Shown piece by piece: positions 43,602 through 51,998 of a stretch of 64,000 nucleotides of DNA; within the stretch, counting starts at the first letter, position 1; each line of letters opens with the position of its first letter. The position numbers were made by a program, and so were the translations under genes. Location of the stretch: contig NZ_CP045649.1 of assembly GCF_009557055.1 (NCBI RefSeq), positions 3,509,501-3,573,500 of the forward strand. The letters are read 5' to 3'. This stretch comes from Nocardioides sp. dk884 (GTDB lineage Bacteria; Actinomycetota; Actinomycetes; Propionibacteriales; Nocardioidaceae). The notes beneath the pieces are model-generated. The model worked only from the letters and a program-made list of their open reading frames with translations. It had not been told where the DNA came from and ran no database searches.

Positions 43602-44084
43602 TCAGCCTTCCTGGGAGTCCTGGTCGTCCGGGAGCTCGGGCAGGTCCTCGCCGTCGGGCAGCTCGGGCCGGTCCTGGCCGTCGGCCTGGTCGTCGGTCCG
43701 GCCGTCGTCGGGCATGCCCGGGTGGTCGCCGAGCTGGCCCGGGTGACCGTGCTGGCCGTACCCGCCGTACTGGCCGTGCTCGCCGTACTCCTCGCCGCCC
43801 GGGCCGCTCCAGTCGCCCTGGGCGGGGCCGGCGGGCGGGCGCTGCGGGCCGTCGTCGGCGGCGGCGATGCCGATGCCGGCACCGGCGAGGGCGCCGAGCA
43901 GCACGCCGGCGACACCGACGCCGATCATCGGCCGCAGACCGAACGAGCGCTCGCGCCAGGACTTCTGGGGCGCCTTGCCGACCGCGGTCGGCGGTCCGGC
44001 CGGCGGAGGGGTGGTCGGCTGCTGGAGCTGCTGGGCCGGGTTCTGGGGGGACGGGTTCTGGGGGTTCATCTCCTTCGGGTCCAT
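43602..44084 (-). CDS. Hypothetical single-pass membrane protein
   Basis: A 160-residue protein with a Pro/Gln/Asn-rich cytoplasmic N-terminus (MNPQNPSPQNPAQQLQQP), one transmembrane segment at about 55 to 75 (GVGVAGVLLGALAGAGIGIA), and a low-complexity external tail rich in Gly, His, Tyr, Asp and Pro (GQYGGYGQHGHPGQ). It looks disordered outside the helix. There is no recognisable domain. The start at 44084 gives MDPKEM; the ribosome site is weak. It is divergent from the two-component system, so it could be a target or sensor partner, but that is speculation. Confidence 0.7.
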   Translation of the reverse strand: MDPKEMNPQNPSPQNPAQQLQQPTTPPPAGPPTAVGKAPQKSWRERSFGLRPMIGVGVAGVLLGALAGAGIGIAAADDGPQRPPAGPAQGDWSGPGGEEYGEHGQYGGYGQHGHPGQLGDHPGMPDDGRTDDQADGQDRPELPDGEDLPELPDDQDSQEG

Positions 44085-44215
44085 GTCCACGATGTTCGCC
44101 AGCCGGCCTGTGAGCCGGCTGTGCGGTGGCTCAGAGTCCGGCAAGGGTTCCTGAGCCCCCGGCAACCACCCGCCGTCCACAGCCCGCCCACAGGAACCGC
44201 GGGCACGATGGGGAC

Positions 44216-44935
44216 ATGGCGAAGTCCGACCTCACCCGCGCGGACGGCACTCCGGTGCGTGTCCTCGTCGTCGACGACGAGGCCAACATCGCCGAGCTCA
44301 TCTCGATGGCGCTGCGCTACGAGGGCTGGACGGTGGAGACCGCCCTCACCGGGCTCGACGCGGTGCGCATCGCCCGCGACCTGCGCCCGGACGCCGTCGT
44401 GCTCGACATGATGCTGCCCGACCTCGACGGGTTGGAGGTGCTGCGTCGGATGCGCGCGCACGACCCCGACGTACCCGTGGTGTTCCTGACCGCCAAGGAC
44501 GCCGTCGAGGACCGGATCACCGGTCTCACGGCCGGCGGCGACGACTACGTGACCAAGCCGTTCTCCCTGGAGGAGCTGGTGGCCCGGCTGCGCGCGCTGA
44601 TGCGGCGCGCCGGGGCGCAACAGGCCCAGGAGGGCTCGGTCCTGGTCGTCGGTGATCTCGTCCTCGACGAGGACAGCCACGAGGTCTTCCGCGACGGCAC
44701 CGAGATCCACCTCACCGCCACCGAGTACGAGCTGCTGCGCTATCTGATGCGCAATCCGCGCCGGGTGCTCAGCAAGGCCCAGATCCTCGACCGGGTCTGG
44801 AACTACGACTTCGGCGGCCAGGCCAACGTCGTGGAGCTCTACATCTCCTACCTGCGCAAGAAGATCGACGCCGGGCGGGCGCCGATGATCCACACGATGC
44901 GCGGCGCCGGCTACGTGCTCAAGCCGGCCACATGA
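44216..44935 (+). CDS. Two-component response regulator, OmpR/PhoB family
   Basis: Response regulator of 239 residues. The receiver domain has VLVVDDEANIAELI, the phosphorylated aspartate D64 (VVLDMMLPD), VVFLTAKDA and the switch lysine in YVTKPF. A winged-helix DNA-binding domain (HLTATEYELLRYLMRNPRRV) follows and ends RGAGYVLKPAT. It resembles MprA/TcrX/TrcR-type regulators. I chose ATG at 44216; CACGAT 6 bases upstream could be a leaderless -10. It overlaps the kinase gene (ATGA). Confidence 0.95.
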   Translation: MAKSDLTRADGTPVRVLVVDDEANIAELISMALRYEGWTVETALTGLDAVRIARDLRPDAVVLDMMLPDLDGLEVLRRMRAHDPDVPVVFLTAKDAVEDRITGLTAGGDDYVTKPFSLEELVARLRALMRRAGAQQAQEGSVLVVGDLVLDEDSHEVFRDGTEIHLTATEYELLRYLMRNPRRVLSKAQILDRVWNYDFGGQANVVELYISYLRKKIDAGRAPMIHTMRGAGYVLKPAT

Positions 44936-46326
44936 GGCGGTTCCGCTCGCTCACCGCGCGCCTGGTGCTGACCGCCGTCGCGCTGGTCGCGGTGGTCACG
45001 GCGCTGGTGGCCACGGTGACCACGCTGGCGATGCACGACCGGCTCAACGACCAGGTCGACGCCCAGGTCCGCGAGGCCCTCATCAGCGCCACCCGGACCC
45101 CGCCCGGGGCCCCGCTCGGGATCGACCCGCGCAACCAGGCGCCCGGCACCGTCGTCCTGGTCCTCTCCGACGACGGATCGAGCGAGTCCGCGGTGCTCGG
45201 CGACGCGCCCGGGACCCGGCGCGAGCTCGACGAGTCCCAGGTCGAGGCGCTCGAGGAGGTCCCGGCCGACGGCCGGCCCCGCGCCGTCGACCTCGACGGG
45301 CTCGGCGGCTACCGGGCGGCCGCGCTGGACCTCGACCGCGGCACCCTGGTGCTCGGCCTGCCGACCGCCGACGCCGACGACGCGGTCGCCTCGCTGATCG
45401 GCTGGGAGGCCGCGCTGGTGCTGCTCGGCGTCGCGGCCGCCGCGGGCGTCGGGCTGGTCGTCGTACGCCGCCAGCTGCGCCCGCTGACCGAGGTCGCGCA
45501 CACCGCCCACGAGGTCGCCGCGCTGCCGCTGGCCTCCGGCGAGGTCGACCTGAGCACCCGGGTGCCCGCGCGCCTCACCGACGACCACACCGAGGTCGGC
45601 CAGGTCGGCGCCGCGCTCAACACCCTGCTCGCGCACGTCGAGTCGGCGCTGGACGCGCGGCACCGCAGCGAGCAGCAGGTCCGCCAGTTCGTGGCCGACG
45701 CCTCCCACGAGCTGCGCACCCCGCTGGCCACGATCGCCGGCTACACCGAGCTGGCCCGCCGCCGCCCCGACGACCCCGAGGCGACCCGCACCGCGCTGGC
45801 CAAGGTCGAGGAGGAGTCGGCCCGGATGACCTCGCTGGTCGAGGACCTGCTGCTGCTGGCCCGCCTCGACGCCGGGCGCCCGCTCGAGCGCGAGCGGGTG
45901 GACCTCACCCTCCTGCTCCTCGAGGCGGTCTCGGACGCCCGGGTGCTCGCCCCGGACCACCACTGGCGCCTGGACCTGCCCGAGGACTCCGTGGAGGTGC
46001 TCGGGGACGCCCAGCGGCTGCACCAGGTCGTGACCAACCTGCTCAGCAACGCCCGCACGCACACCCCGGCCGGCACGACCGTCACGGTGTCCGCGCGCCC
46101 GGACGGCTTCAGCGTGCACGACGACGGACCTGGCTTCGCCCCGGACCTCGCCGAGCACGCCTTCGAGCGCTTCGTGCGCGGCGACGCCTCTCGCCAGCGC
46201 AGCGGCGGCTCGGGGCTCGGACTGGCGCTGGTGCGCGCGATCCTCGCGGCCCAGGGCGGCAGCGTCGAGCTGCGCAGCACACCCGGCGACACCACGCTGC
46301 GCGTGACGCTGCGCCCCGCCACCTGA
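44932..46326 (+). CDS. Sensor histidine kinase
   Basis: Membrane kinase of 464 residues, partner of the preceding regulator. Transmembrane helices lie at about 10 to 33 and 155 to 180 and flank an extracytoplasmic sensor domain of about 120 residues. Then come a HAMP domain, the HisKA box with H259 (DASHELRTPLATIAGYTELA), and the HATPase domain with N box NLLSNARTHTP, DDGPGF and GGSGLGLALV. The signal sensed is unknown. Confidence 0.95.
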   Translation: MRRFRSLTARLVLTAVALVAVVTALVATVTTLAMHDRLNDQVDAQVREALISATRTPPGAPLGIDPRNQAPGTVVLVLSDDGSSESAVLGDAPGTRRELDESQVEALEEVPADGRPRAVDLDGLGGYRAAALDLDRGTLVLGLPTADADDAVASLIGWEAALVLLGVAAAAGVGLVVVRRQLRPLTEVAHTAHEVAALPLASGEVDLSTRVPARLTDDHTEVGQVGAALNTLLAHVESALDARHRSEQQVRQFVADASHELRTPLATIAGYTELARRRPDDPEATRTALAKVEEESARMTSLVEDLLLLARLDAGRPLERERVDLTLLLLEAVSDARVLAPDHHWRLDLPEDSVEVLGDAQRLHQVVTNLLSNARTHTPAGTTVTVSARPDGFSVHDDGPGFAPDLAEHAFERFVRGDASRQRSGGSGLGLALVRAILAAQGGSVELRSTPGDTTLRVTLRPAT

Positions 46327-46405
46327 CCCGGCTGGGCCGGATGCGCCGCGCCGGGGACGAACTCGCTCGCCCGCGCGTCGTTCCGGGGTTAGGGTGGCGC
46401 CACAG

Positions 46406-46418
46406 ATTGTCTGACAAT
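46406..46418 (+). promoter_or_regulatory. GntR-type operator upstream of the aminotransferase
   Basis: ATTGT-CTG-ACAAT is a perfect inverted repeat with a 3-base centre, 41 bases before the rocD start. This form is typical of sites for GntR regulators of the FadR/FCD group. No GntR gene is in the window. Confidence 0.6.
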
Positions 46419-46458
46419 GTGGTCGGGCAGCGCGCACCACGCGAGGAGGCGACATCCG

Positions 46459-47715
46459 ATGACCGTCACGACCGGGATCACCACCACCAGCCAGGCCCTC
46501 CGGGCGGACCTGGAGACGCCGTCGAGTCGCGAGCTGCACCGCGCCGAGGCCCGCACCGCTCACAACTACCACCCGCTGCCGGTGGTCGTGGAGCACGCGG
46601 AGGGGGCCTGGATGACCGACGTCGACGGGCACCGCTACCTCGACATGCTCGCCGGCTACTCCGCGCTCAACTTCGGCCACGGCCACCCCGCGCTGCTGCG
46701 CGCCGCCCACGACCAGCTCTCCCGCCTCACCCTCACCAGCCGCGCATTCGTGCACGACCAGTTCGCGGACTTCTGCACCGCGCTCGGCGACCTGTGCGGC
46801 AAGGACCTCGTGCTGCCGATGAACACCGGCGCCGAGGCGGTGGAGACCGCGATCAAGGTCGCCCGCAAGTGGGGCTACGAGGTCAAGGGCGTCGCGCCCG
46901 GGACGGCCGAGATCATCGTGATGAGCGGCAACTTCCACGGCCGCACCACCACGATCGTCGGCTTCTCCGACGACCCCGACGCCCGCGACGGCTTCGGGCC
47001 CTTCACCCCCGGCTTCCTCACGGTGCCGTACGGCGACCTCGCGGCCCTCGAGGCCGCGATCAGCGAGCGCACCGTCGCCGTGCTCCTCGAGCCCATCCAG
47101 GGCGAGGGCGGCGTCGTCATCCCCCCGGACGGCTTCCTGCGCGGGGTGCGCGAGCTGTGCACCCGCCACCGGGTGCTGTTCGCCGCCGACGAGATCCAGT
47201 CCGGGCTCGGCCGCACCGGGCGGACCTTCGCCTGCGACCACGAGGACGTCGTCCCCGATCTCTACCTCCTCGGCAAGGCCCTGGGCGGCGGCGTCGTGCC
47301 GGTGTCCGCGGTGGTCGCCGACCGCGACGTGCTCGGCGTGCTGCGCCCCGGGCAGCACGGCTCGACCTTCGGCGGCAACCCGCTCGCGTGCGCCGTGGGG
47401 CGCACGGTGGTGGAGATGCTGGCCACCGACGCACACCAGGCCCGCGCCCGTGAGCTCGGCGTGGTGCTGCGCGAGCGCCTCCAGGCGATGGTGGGGCACG
47501 GCGTGCTCGCCGTCCGCACCCGCGGGCTGTGGGCGGGCATCGACGTGGATCCGGCGGTCGGCACCGGGCGCGAGGTGTGCGAGCGGCTGATGGTGCGCGG
47601 GGTCCTCGCCAAGGACACCCACGGCTCCACGATCCGCCTCGCTCCCCCGCTGGTGATCTCCGAGGACGACCTGCTCTGGGGCCTGGAGCAGCTCGCGGAG
47701 GTCGTCGGGGCCTGA
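46459..47715 (+). CDS. rocD: Ornithine aminotransferase
   Basis: PLP-dependent class III aminotransferase of 418 residues. Features are YLDMLAGYSALNFGHGHPA, LPMNTGAEAVETAIKVARKW, GNFHGRTTTIVGFS, the aspartate in FAADEIQSGLGRTG and the PLP lysine in LLGKALGGGVVPVSAV. These match ornithine-oxo-acid transaminase, which converts ornithine to glutamate semialdehyde in arginine breakdown. The start is ATG at 46459 with AGGAGG 9 bases upstream. A GntR-type palindrome overlaps the promoter area. No arginase or proline dehydrogenase is adjacent. Confidence 0.9.
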   Translation: MTVTTGITTTSQALRADLETPSSRELHRAEARTAHNYHPLPVVVEHAEGAWMTDVDGHRYLDMLAGYSALNFGHGHPALLRAAHDQLSRLTLTSRAFVHDQFADFCTALGDLCGKDLVLPMNTGAEAVETAIKVARKWGYEVKGVAPGTAEIIVMSGNFHGRTTTIVGFSDDPDARDGFGPFTPGFLTVPYGDLAALEAAISERTVAVLLEPIQGEGGVVIPPDGFLRGVRELCTRHRVLFAADEIQSGLGRTGRTFACDHEDVVPDLYLLGKALGGGVVPVSAVVADRDVLGVLRPGQHGSTFGGNPLACAVGRTVVEMLATDAHQARARELGVVLRERLQAMVGHGVLAVRTRGLWAGIDVDPAVGTGREVCERLMVRGVLAKDTHGSTIRLAPPLVISEDDLLWGLEQLAEVVGA

Positions 47716-47742
47716 CTCCACCCCTCACCCGTCCGGTGCCGC

Positions 47743-47748
47743 TACGGT
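47743..47748 (+). promoter_or_regulatory. Leaderless -10 element of the SDR gene
   Basis: TACGGT with 7 bases to the ATG at 47756; no ribosome site is visible. Confidence 0.5.
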
Positions 47749-47755
47749 CGGGCGC

Positions 47756-48598
47756 ATGAAGACCCTCGACGGCAAGGTGGTCGTGATCACCGGCGCAGCG
47801 TCCGGCATCGGCCGGGCGCTCGCCCTGGAATGCGCGCGGCGCGGGTCGCTGCTCGCGCTCTCCGACGTGGACGAGCCCGGCCTGGCGGAGACCGTCCGCC
47901 TCGCCGCGGGCGCCGGGGGCCGGGAGGTGCGCGCGGACCGTCTCGACGTGGCCGACCGGGCGGCGTTCGCGGCGTACGCCTCGGCCGTCGCTGCCCATTT
48001 CGGGCGGGTGAACGTGATGGTCAACAACGCCGGGGTGGCGCTGGCCGGGGACTTCGTCGACCTCGAGTACGACGACATCGACTGGATCATGGGCATCAAC
48101 CTCGGCGGCATGCTGACCGGGAGCAAGGAGTTCCTGCCCCACCTGATCGCCTCCGGCGACGGTCACCTGGTCAACCTCTCCTCGCTGTTCGGGCTGGTCC
48201 CGATGCCGGGCCAGAGCGTCTACAACGCCACGAAGTTCGCGGTGCGCGGCATGACCGAGGCGATCCGCTCGGAGATGATCCGCGCCGGGCACCCGGTCGG
48301 GGTGACCGCCGTGCATCCCGGCGGGATCAGCACCGCGATCGCCCGCAGCGCCCGGGTCTCGCGCAAGGAGGACGCCGCCGCGACCGCCGAGCTCTTCGAC
48401 ACCAAGCTGGCCCGCACCAGCCCGGAGAAGGCCGCGAAGGTCATCGTGGCCGGCGTGCTGCGCGGGAAGGCCCGGGTGCTCGTCGGGCCGGACGCCTACG
48501 CCGTGCACCACCTCGGTCAGCTGCTCGGCTCACGGTTCCAGGACGTCGCGGCGCGGGTGGCGCGCAAGACGCTGCCCGAGCACGTCGAGATCGTCTAG
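47756..48598 (+). CDS. Short-chain dehydrogenase/reductase
   Basis: A 280-residue SDR. The cofactor motif is VVITGAASGIGRALALE, NNAGVAL follows, and the catalytic Ser-Tyr-Lys lie in NLSSLFG and QSVYNATKFAVRG. An Asp after beta-2 (LSDVDEPG) suggests NAD preference. The C-terminus has a basic segment like those of membrane-associated SDRs in actinobacteria. The substrate is unknown. The gene begins at ATG 47756, probably leaderless, and is followed after 6 bases by the DUF402 gene. Confidence 0.9.
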   Translation: MKTLDGKVVVITGAASGIGRALALECARRGSLLALSDVDEPGLAETVRLAAGAGGREVRADRLDVADRAAFAAYASAVAAHFGRVNVMVNNAGVALAGDFVDLEYDDIDWIMGINLGGMLTGSKEFLPHLIASGDGHLVNLSSLFGLVPMPGQSVYNATKFAVRGMTEAIRSEMIRAGHPVGVTAVHPGGISTAIARSARVSRKEDAAATAELFDTKLARTSPEKAAKVIVAGVLRGKARVLVGPDAYAVHHLGQLLGSRFQDVAARVARKTLPEHVEIV

Positions 48599-48604
48599 GG
48601 CGCC

Positions 48605-49150
48605 GTGCGGTCCGATCCCGGGAGTCCCGGCCGCCCGGTCCAGGTCGCGATGAGCAAGTGGGGCGGCGGCGCGCACTGGGAGTTCGAGGGGGTGCTGCTT
48701 GGCAGCGACACCCACGGCGAGTGGATCGGCGTCCCCGCCGGCACCCTGCACGTGCGTCCCGGGGCGCGCTACGTCGCCGAGGTCGACTCGGTGACGGTCC
48801 TCAGCCCCACCGCGTGGAGCCTGCCCACGTTCCACGCACCCGGCATCTGGTGCACGGTCTACGTCGACATCGCCTCCCCGCCCCGGTGGGACCACGAGGG
48901 CGAGGTGCCCGTCCTGCGCAGCGTCGACCTGGACCTCGACGTGATCCGGGGTGACACCGGGCGGGTCTGGGTGGACGACGAGGACGAGTTCGCCGCGCAC
49001 CGGGTCAGCCTGGGCTACCCCGCCGACGTGGTGCGTGCGGCGCTGGCGGAGTGTCAGCGGGTGCATCACGCGGTCGCCTCCGGCCACCCGCCGTACGACG
49101 GGAGCGCGGAGGGGTGGCTCGCGCGGGTGCGCGGGCTCAGCCCCCGCTGA
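48605..49150 (+). CDS. DUF402 domain-containing protein
   Basis: This 181-residue protein contains WTPTAWSLPTFH-like and WCTVYVDIASPPRW motifs followed by SVDLDLDVIRGDTGRVWVDD and a C-terminal helical part. That matches the DUF402/FomD-like fold, whose characterised members are nucleotidyl phosphodiesterases or pyrophosphatases. The acidic cluster D-x-D-x-D and a later DEDEF would bind metal. The start is GTG at 48605, 6 bases after the SDR stop, so they are likely cotranscribed. Its 3' end overlaps the convergent exporter gene by 14 bases. Confidence 0.85.
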   Translation: MRSDPGSPGRPVQVAMSKWGGGAHWEFEGVLLGSDTHGEWIGVPAGTLHVRPGARYVAEVDSVTVLSPTAWSLPTFHAPGIWCTVYVDIASPPRWDHEGEVPVLRSVDLDLDVIRGDTGRVWVDDEDEFAAHRVSLGYPADVVRAALAECQRVHHAVASGHPPYDGSAEGWLARVRGLSPR

Positions 49151-50516
49151 CGGTGCCGTTGGAGTCGCTCCTGCCGTTCTCCCGGGCGCGCCGGCGCCGG
49201 GCGCGCGGGCCGAGGTCCCGCATCGGGCCGACCAGGCGCGGGCCGGCCAGGCGGGTCTCCAGGCGACGCGCCTCCCGCTTGAGCGGCTGGGCGACGTACT
49301 CGCCGAGGATCACGCCGGCCGAGAGGGCGATCGCGACCGACGCGGCCGTGACCATCGCCAGCAGGCCGGCCGAGGTGTCGCGCGTGCCGCCCTCGGCGAG
49401 CAGCGTCAGGCCGCGGTAGATCGAGAGTCCGGGGAGCATCGGCACGACCGCGGACACCACCACGACCAGGGGCGGCACGCGCATCCGCCCGGCGACCGAG
49501 AACGCGATCAGACCGACGAAGAGGGCGGCGAGCGCCACCGACCAGGTGCGCCCGATGCCGGGGAGCGCCACCGACTGGGTGATCGCGATCGCGACGCCGG
49601 CCACGCCCGCGATCGGCGCGATGATGCGTCCCGGGGCGTAGGAGGCGTAGGCGAAGGACGCGGCACAGACGGCGGCGCCGATCACCAGCATGCCGAAGGT
49701 CTGCAGGTCGCCGCGGCCGGGGTCGAGCGGCGGGATGTCGACGCCGACCACCTGGGCGAGGCTGAGACCTCCGCTGACGCCGCCGATGATGCCGGCGGTG
49801 GCGAGGATCGCCTCGGTGAGCCGGGCGCCGGCGGTGACGTAGAACCCGCTCAGCGCGTCCTGGAGGGCGCCCATGAAGCCGATCCCGGCCAGCAGCATGA
49901 CGATGTTGGCGGTGATGACGAGGGAGACGTTGACGTTGACGGGCGCCAGGCCCGCGACGATGCCGACCAGCGTGGCCAGCCCGCCGCCGGCGATCTGCTG
50001 GTAGAAGAACGGCAGCCGAGCGCGGGCCATCCGCTGCTGGAGCCGGTCGATCAGCATCGCCGCGAGGCAGGCGACCAGCACGACGTACAGGTCGCCGCCG
50101 AGCTGGATCGCGACGCCGCCGCACATCGCGCCCCACCCGAGGGTGACGCGCCAGCGGGCGCGGATGTGGCCCGAGGACACGATCCGGGCCAGCGAGGTGC
50201 GGGCCTCCTTGAGGTCGACCTGGTCGTGCAGGACGGCGCGCACGAGGTGGTCGACGCGGGTGAGGTGCTCGTAGTCGATCGTGCGCTGCTTGACCGTGCG
50301 GGTCGTGACGACCGGCTGCTCCTCGGGGTCGGCGTGGTGGCTCATCGAGACCGAGGTGAACGTGACGTCGGTGTCCGCACCGCGCAGGCCGAGATGCTGG
50401 GCGATGCTCTGCATCGTCGCGGTCACGTCGGCCGCGCCCGCACCCGAGGCCAGCAACAACTCCCCCACACGGAGGCAGAAGTCGAGGATCTGGTTCACCT
50501 GGCGGGGGTCGAGCAC
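49137..50516 (-). CDS. Threonine/serine exporter family membrane protein (ThrE-like)
   Basis: A 459-residue protein with the ThrE plan: a cytoplasmic N-terminal domain of about 130 residues (LLLASGAGAADVTATMQSIA), then about ten transmembrane helices in two halves (PF06738-like and PF12821-like). The tail is basic. The characterised homologue in Corynebacterium exports threonine and serine. The start is uncertain: GTG at 50516 is the last in-frame start before the conserved region and its ribosome site is weak. It is divergent from the YbdK-type ligase. Confidence 0.87.
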   Translation of the reverse strand: MLDPRQVNQILDFCLRVGELLLASGAGAADVTATMQSIAQHLGLRGADTDVTFTSVSMSHHADPEEQPVVTTRTVKQRTIDYEHLTRVDHLVRAVLHDQVDLKEARTSLARIVSSGHIRARWRVTLGWGAMCGGVAIQLGGDLYVVLVACLAAMLIDRLQQRMARARLPFFYQQIAGGGLATLVGIVAGLAPVNVNVSLVITANIVMLLAGIGFMGALQDALSGFYVTAGARLTEAILATAGIIGGVSGGLSLAQVVGVDIPPLDPGRGDLQTFGMLVIGAAVCAASFAYASYAPGRIIAPIAGVAGVAIAITQSVALPGIGRTWSVALAALFVGLIAFSVAGRMRVPPLVVVVSAVVPMLPGLSIYRGLTLLAEGGTRDTSAGLLAMVTAASVAIALSAGVILGEYVAQPLKREARRLETRLAGPRLVGPMRDLGPRARRRRARENGRSDSNGTVSGG

Positions 50517-50621
50517 ACCTGCGATGGTGCCAGAGACCCCCGACGTGACCGGCGCCGGAGTCGACGCTTCGCGGACGCCGCCGACATGCCATCTGGCGCT
50601 CCGCTGTGGTTCGCTGGGCGC

Positions 50622-51755
50622 GTGCGGATCGACTTCCACCCCTCCCCGGAACCGACGATCGGCGTGGAGTGGGAGCTCGCCCTCGTGGATCGTCGCTCCC
50701 GCGACCTGCGCAACGACGCCTCGCACCTCTTCGCGCGGGCCCGGCCGCGGCTGCCGCACCCGGACCGGCTGCACAAGGAGCTGTTGAAGAACACCGTCGA
50801 GATCGTCACCGGCGTGTGCGACACCGTCGGTGAGGCGATGGACGACCTGCGCGCGACGCTGCGACCCACGATGGCCGCCGCCGACGACCTCGACCTGGAT
50901 CTGTACGGCGGCGGCACCCACCCGTTCGCGTCCTGGACGGGGCAGCAGCTCAGCGAGGGGCACCGCTACGAGGAGCTGATCAACCGCACCCAGTGGTGGG
51001 GCCGGCAGATGCTGATCTGGGGGCTGCACGTCCACGTCGGCCTGCCCGCGCAGGAGCGGGTGATGCCGGTGCTGTCCTCGCTGCTCAACCACTACCCGCA
51101 CCTGCTGGCGCTCTCCTCGTCCTCGCCGATCTGGGCCGGGGTGGACACCGGCTACGCCTCCAACCGGGCGCTGATGTTCCAGCAGCTGCCCACCGCGGGG
51201 CTGCCCTTCCAGTTCCAGAAGTGGTCGGAGTTCGAGGCCTTCGCCGGCGACCAGGTGACCACCGGCGTGATCGACGAGCTCTCCGAGATCCGCTGGGACG
51301 TGCGTCCCGCCGCCCACCTCGGCACCATCGAGAACCGCGTCTGCGACGGCGTCTCCACCTTCGAGGACCTCTCCGCGCTGGTCGCGCTCATGCAGTGCCT
51401 GGTCGTCGACCTCGACACTCGGCTCGCCGCCGGCGAGGAGCTGCCCACCATGCAGCCCTGGCATGTGCAGGAGAACAAGTGGCGCGCGGCCCGCTACGGC
51501 CTAGACGCCATCGTCATCCTCGACGCGCAGTCGCAGGAGCGGCTGATCACCGACGACCTCGCCGACCTGCTGGTCCGCCTCGAGCCCACCGCCGCCCGCC
51601 TCGGCTGCTCCGCCGAGCTCGCGTCGGTCGCCGAGATCCCCGCGCGCGGCGCGTCGTACCAGCGCCAGCGGGCGGTCGCCGCGCGCACCGGCGGCGACCT
51701 GGTCGCCGTGGTCGACTCCGTCGTACGCGAGCTGCGCGAGAGCCTCGACTCCTAG
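50622..51755 (+). CDS. YbdK-type carboxylate-amine (glutamate-cysteine) ligase
   Basis: GCS2-family ATP-grasp-like ligase of 377 residues. Motifs are TIGVEWELALVD near the start, KELLKNTVEIVTGVCDT, LYGGGTHPFASW, WGLHVHVGL and ENRVCDGV. E. coli YbdK has weak glutamate-cysteine ligase activity; in a mycothiol-using organism another amine substrate is likely. GTG at 50622 is chosen from homology of the N-terminus; ATG at 50586 would add 12 residues. Neither has a good ribosome site. Confidence 0.9.
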   Translation: MRIDFHPSPEPTIGVEWELALVDRRSRDLRNDASHLFARARPRLPHPDRLHKELLKNTVEIVTGVCDTVGEAMDDLRATLRPTMAAADDLDLDLYGGGTHPFASWTGQQLSEGHRYEELINRTQWWGRQMLIWGLHVHVGLPAQERVMPVLSSLLNHYPHLLALSSSSPIWAGVDTGYASNRALMFQQLPTAGLPFQFQKWSEFEAFAGDQVTTGVIDELSEIRWDVRPAAHLGTIENRVCDGVSTFEDLSALVALMQCLVVDLDTRLAAGEELPTMQPWHVQENKWRAARYGLDAIVILDAQSQERLITDDLADLLVRLEPTAARLGCSAELASVAEIPARGASYQRQRAVAARTGGDLVAVVDSVVRELRESLDS

Positions 51756-51956
51756 CCGTACGTCGCCCCGCCCCGGGTCGCGCTTCCCCGCTGGTCGAGC
51801 TGTGAGTCTTCCTTTGCAGCCCGCAGTGGTGGTGGGCTGTAGTCAGTGGTCAGTGGTCGGGAGTGTGACCCTTGTCGACGCGACCTCTACCGACGCCTCG
51901 AAAACCCCCGCCCGATACCCCTTGACCAAACAAAGGAGGGTCCCAGGCAGCGGTGT

Positions 51957-51985
51957 GACCCCGCCGGCGAGGTGCCGGCGGGGTC
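51957..51985. terminator. Bidirectional terminator
   Basis: GACCCCGCCGGC (51957 to 51968) pairs perfectly with GCCGGCGGGGTC (51974 to 51985) around GAGGT, between the convergent ligase and HNH genes. The rest of the gap (51756 to 51956) shows no gene. Confidence 0.85.
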
Positions 51986-51998
51986 CGGGACGGTGGAT

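Noticed and set aside
48951..50585. Upstream extension of the YbdK-type ligase frame by more than 500 codons
   Set aside because: The extension is antisense to the ThrE-like exporter and shows no domain; the family N-terminus begins at about 50622.
51838..51862. Short direct repeats of GTCAGTG/GGTCAGTG
   Set aside because: Too short and too few to call a repeat element.
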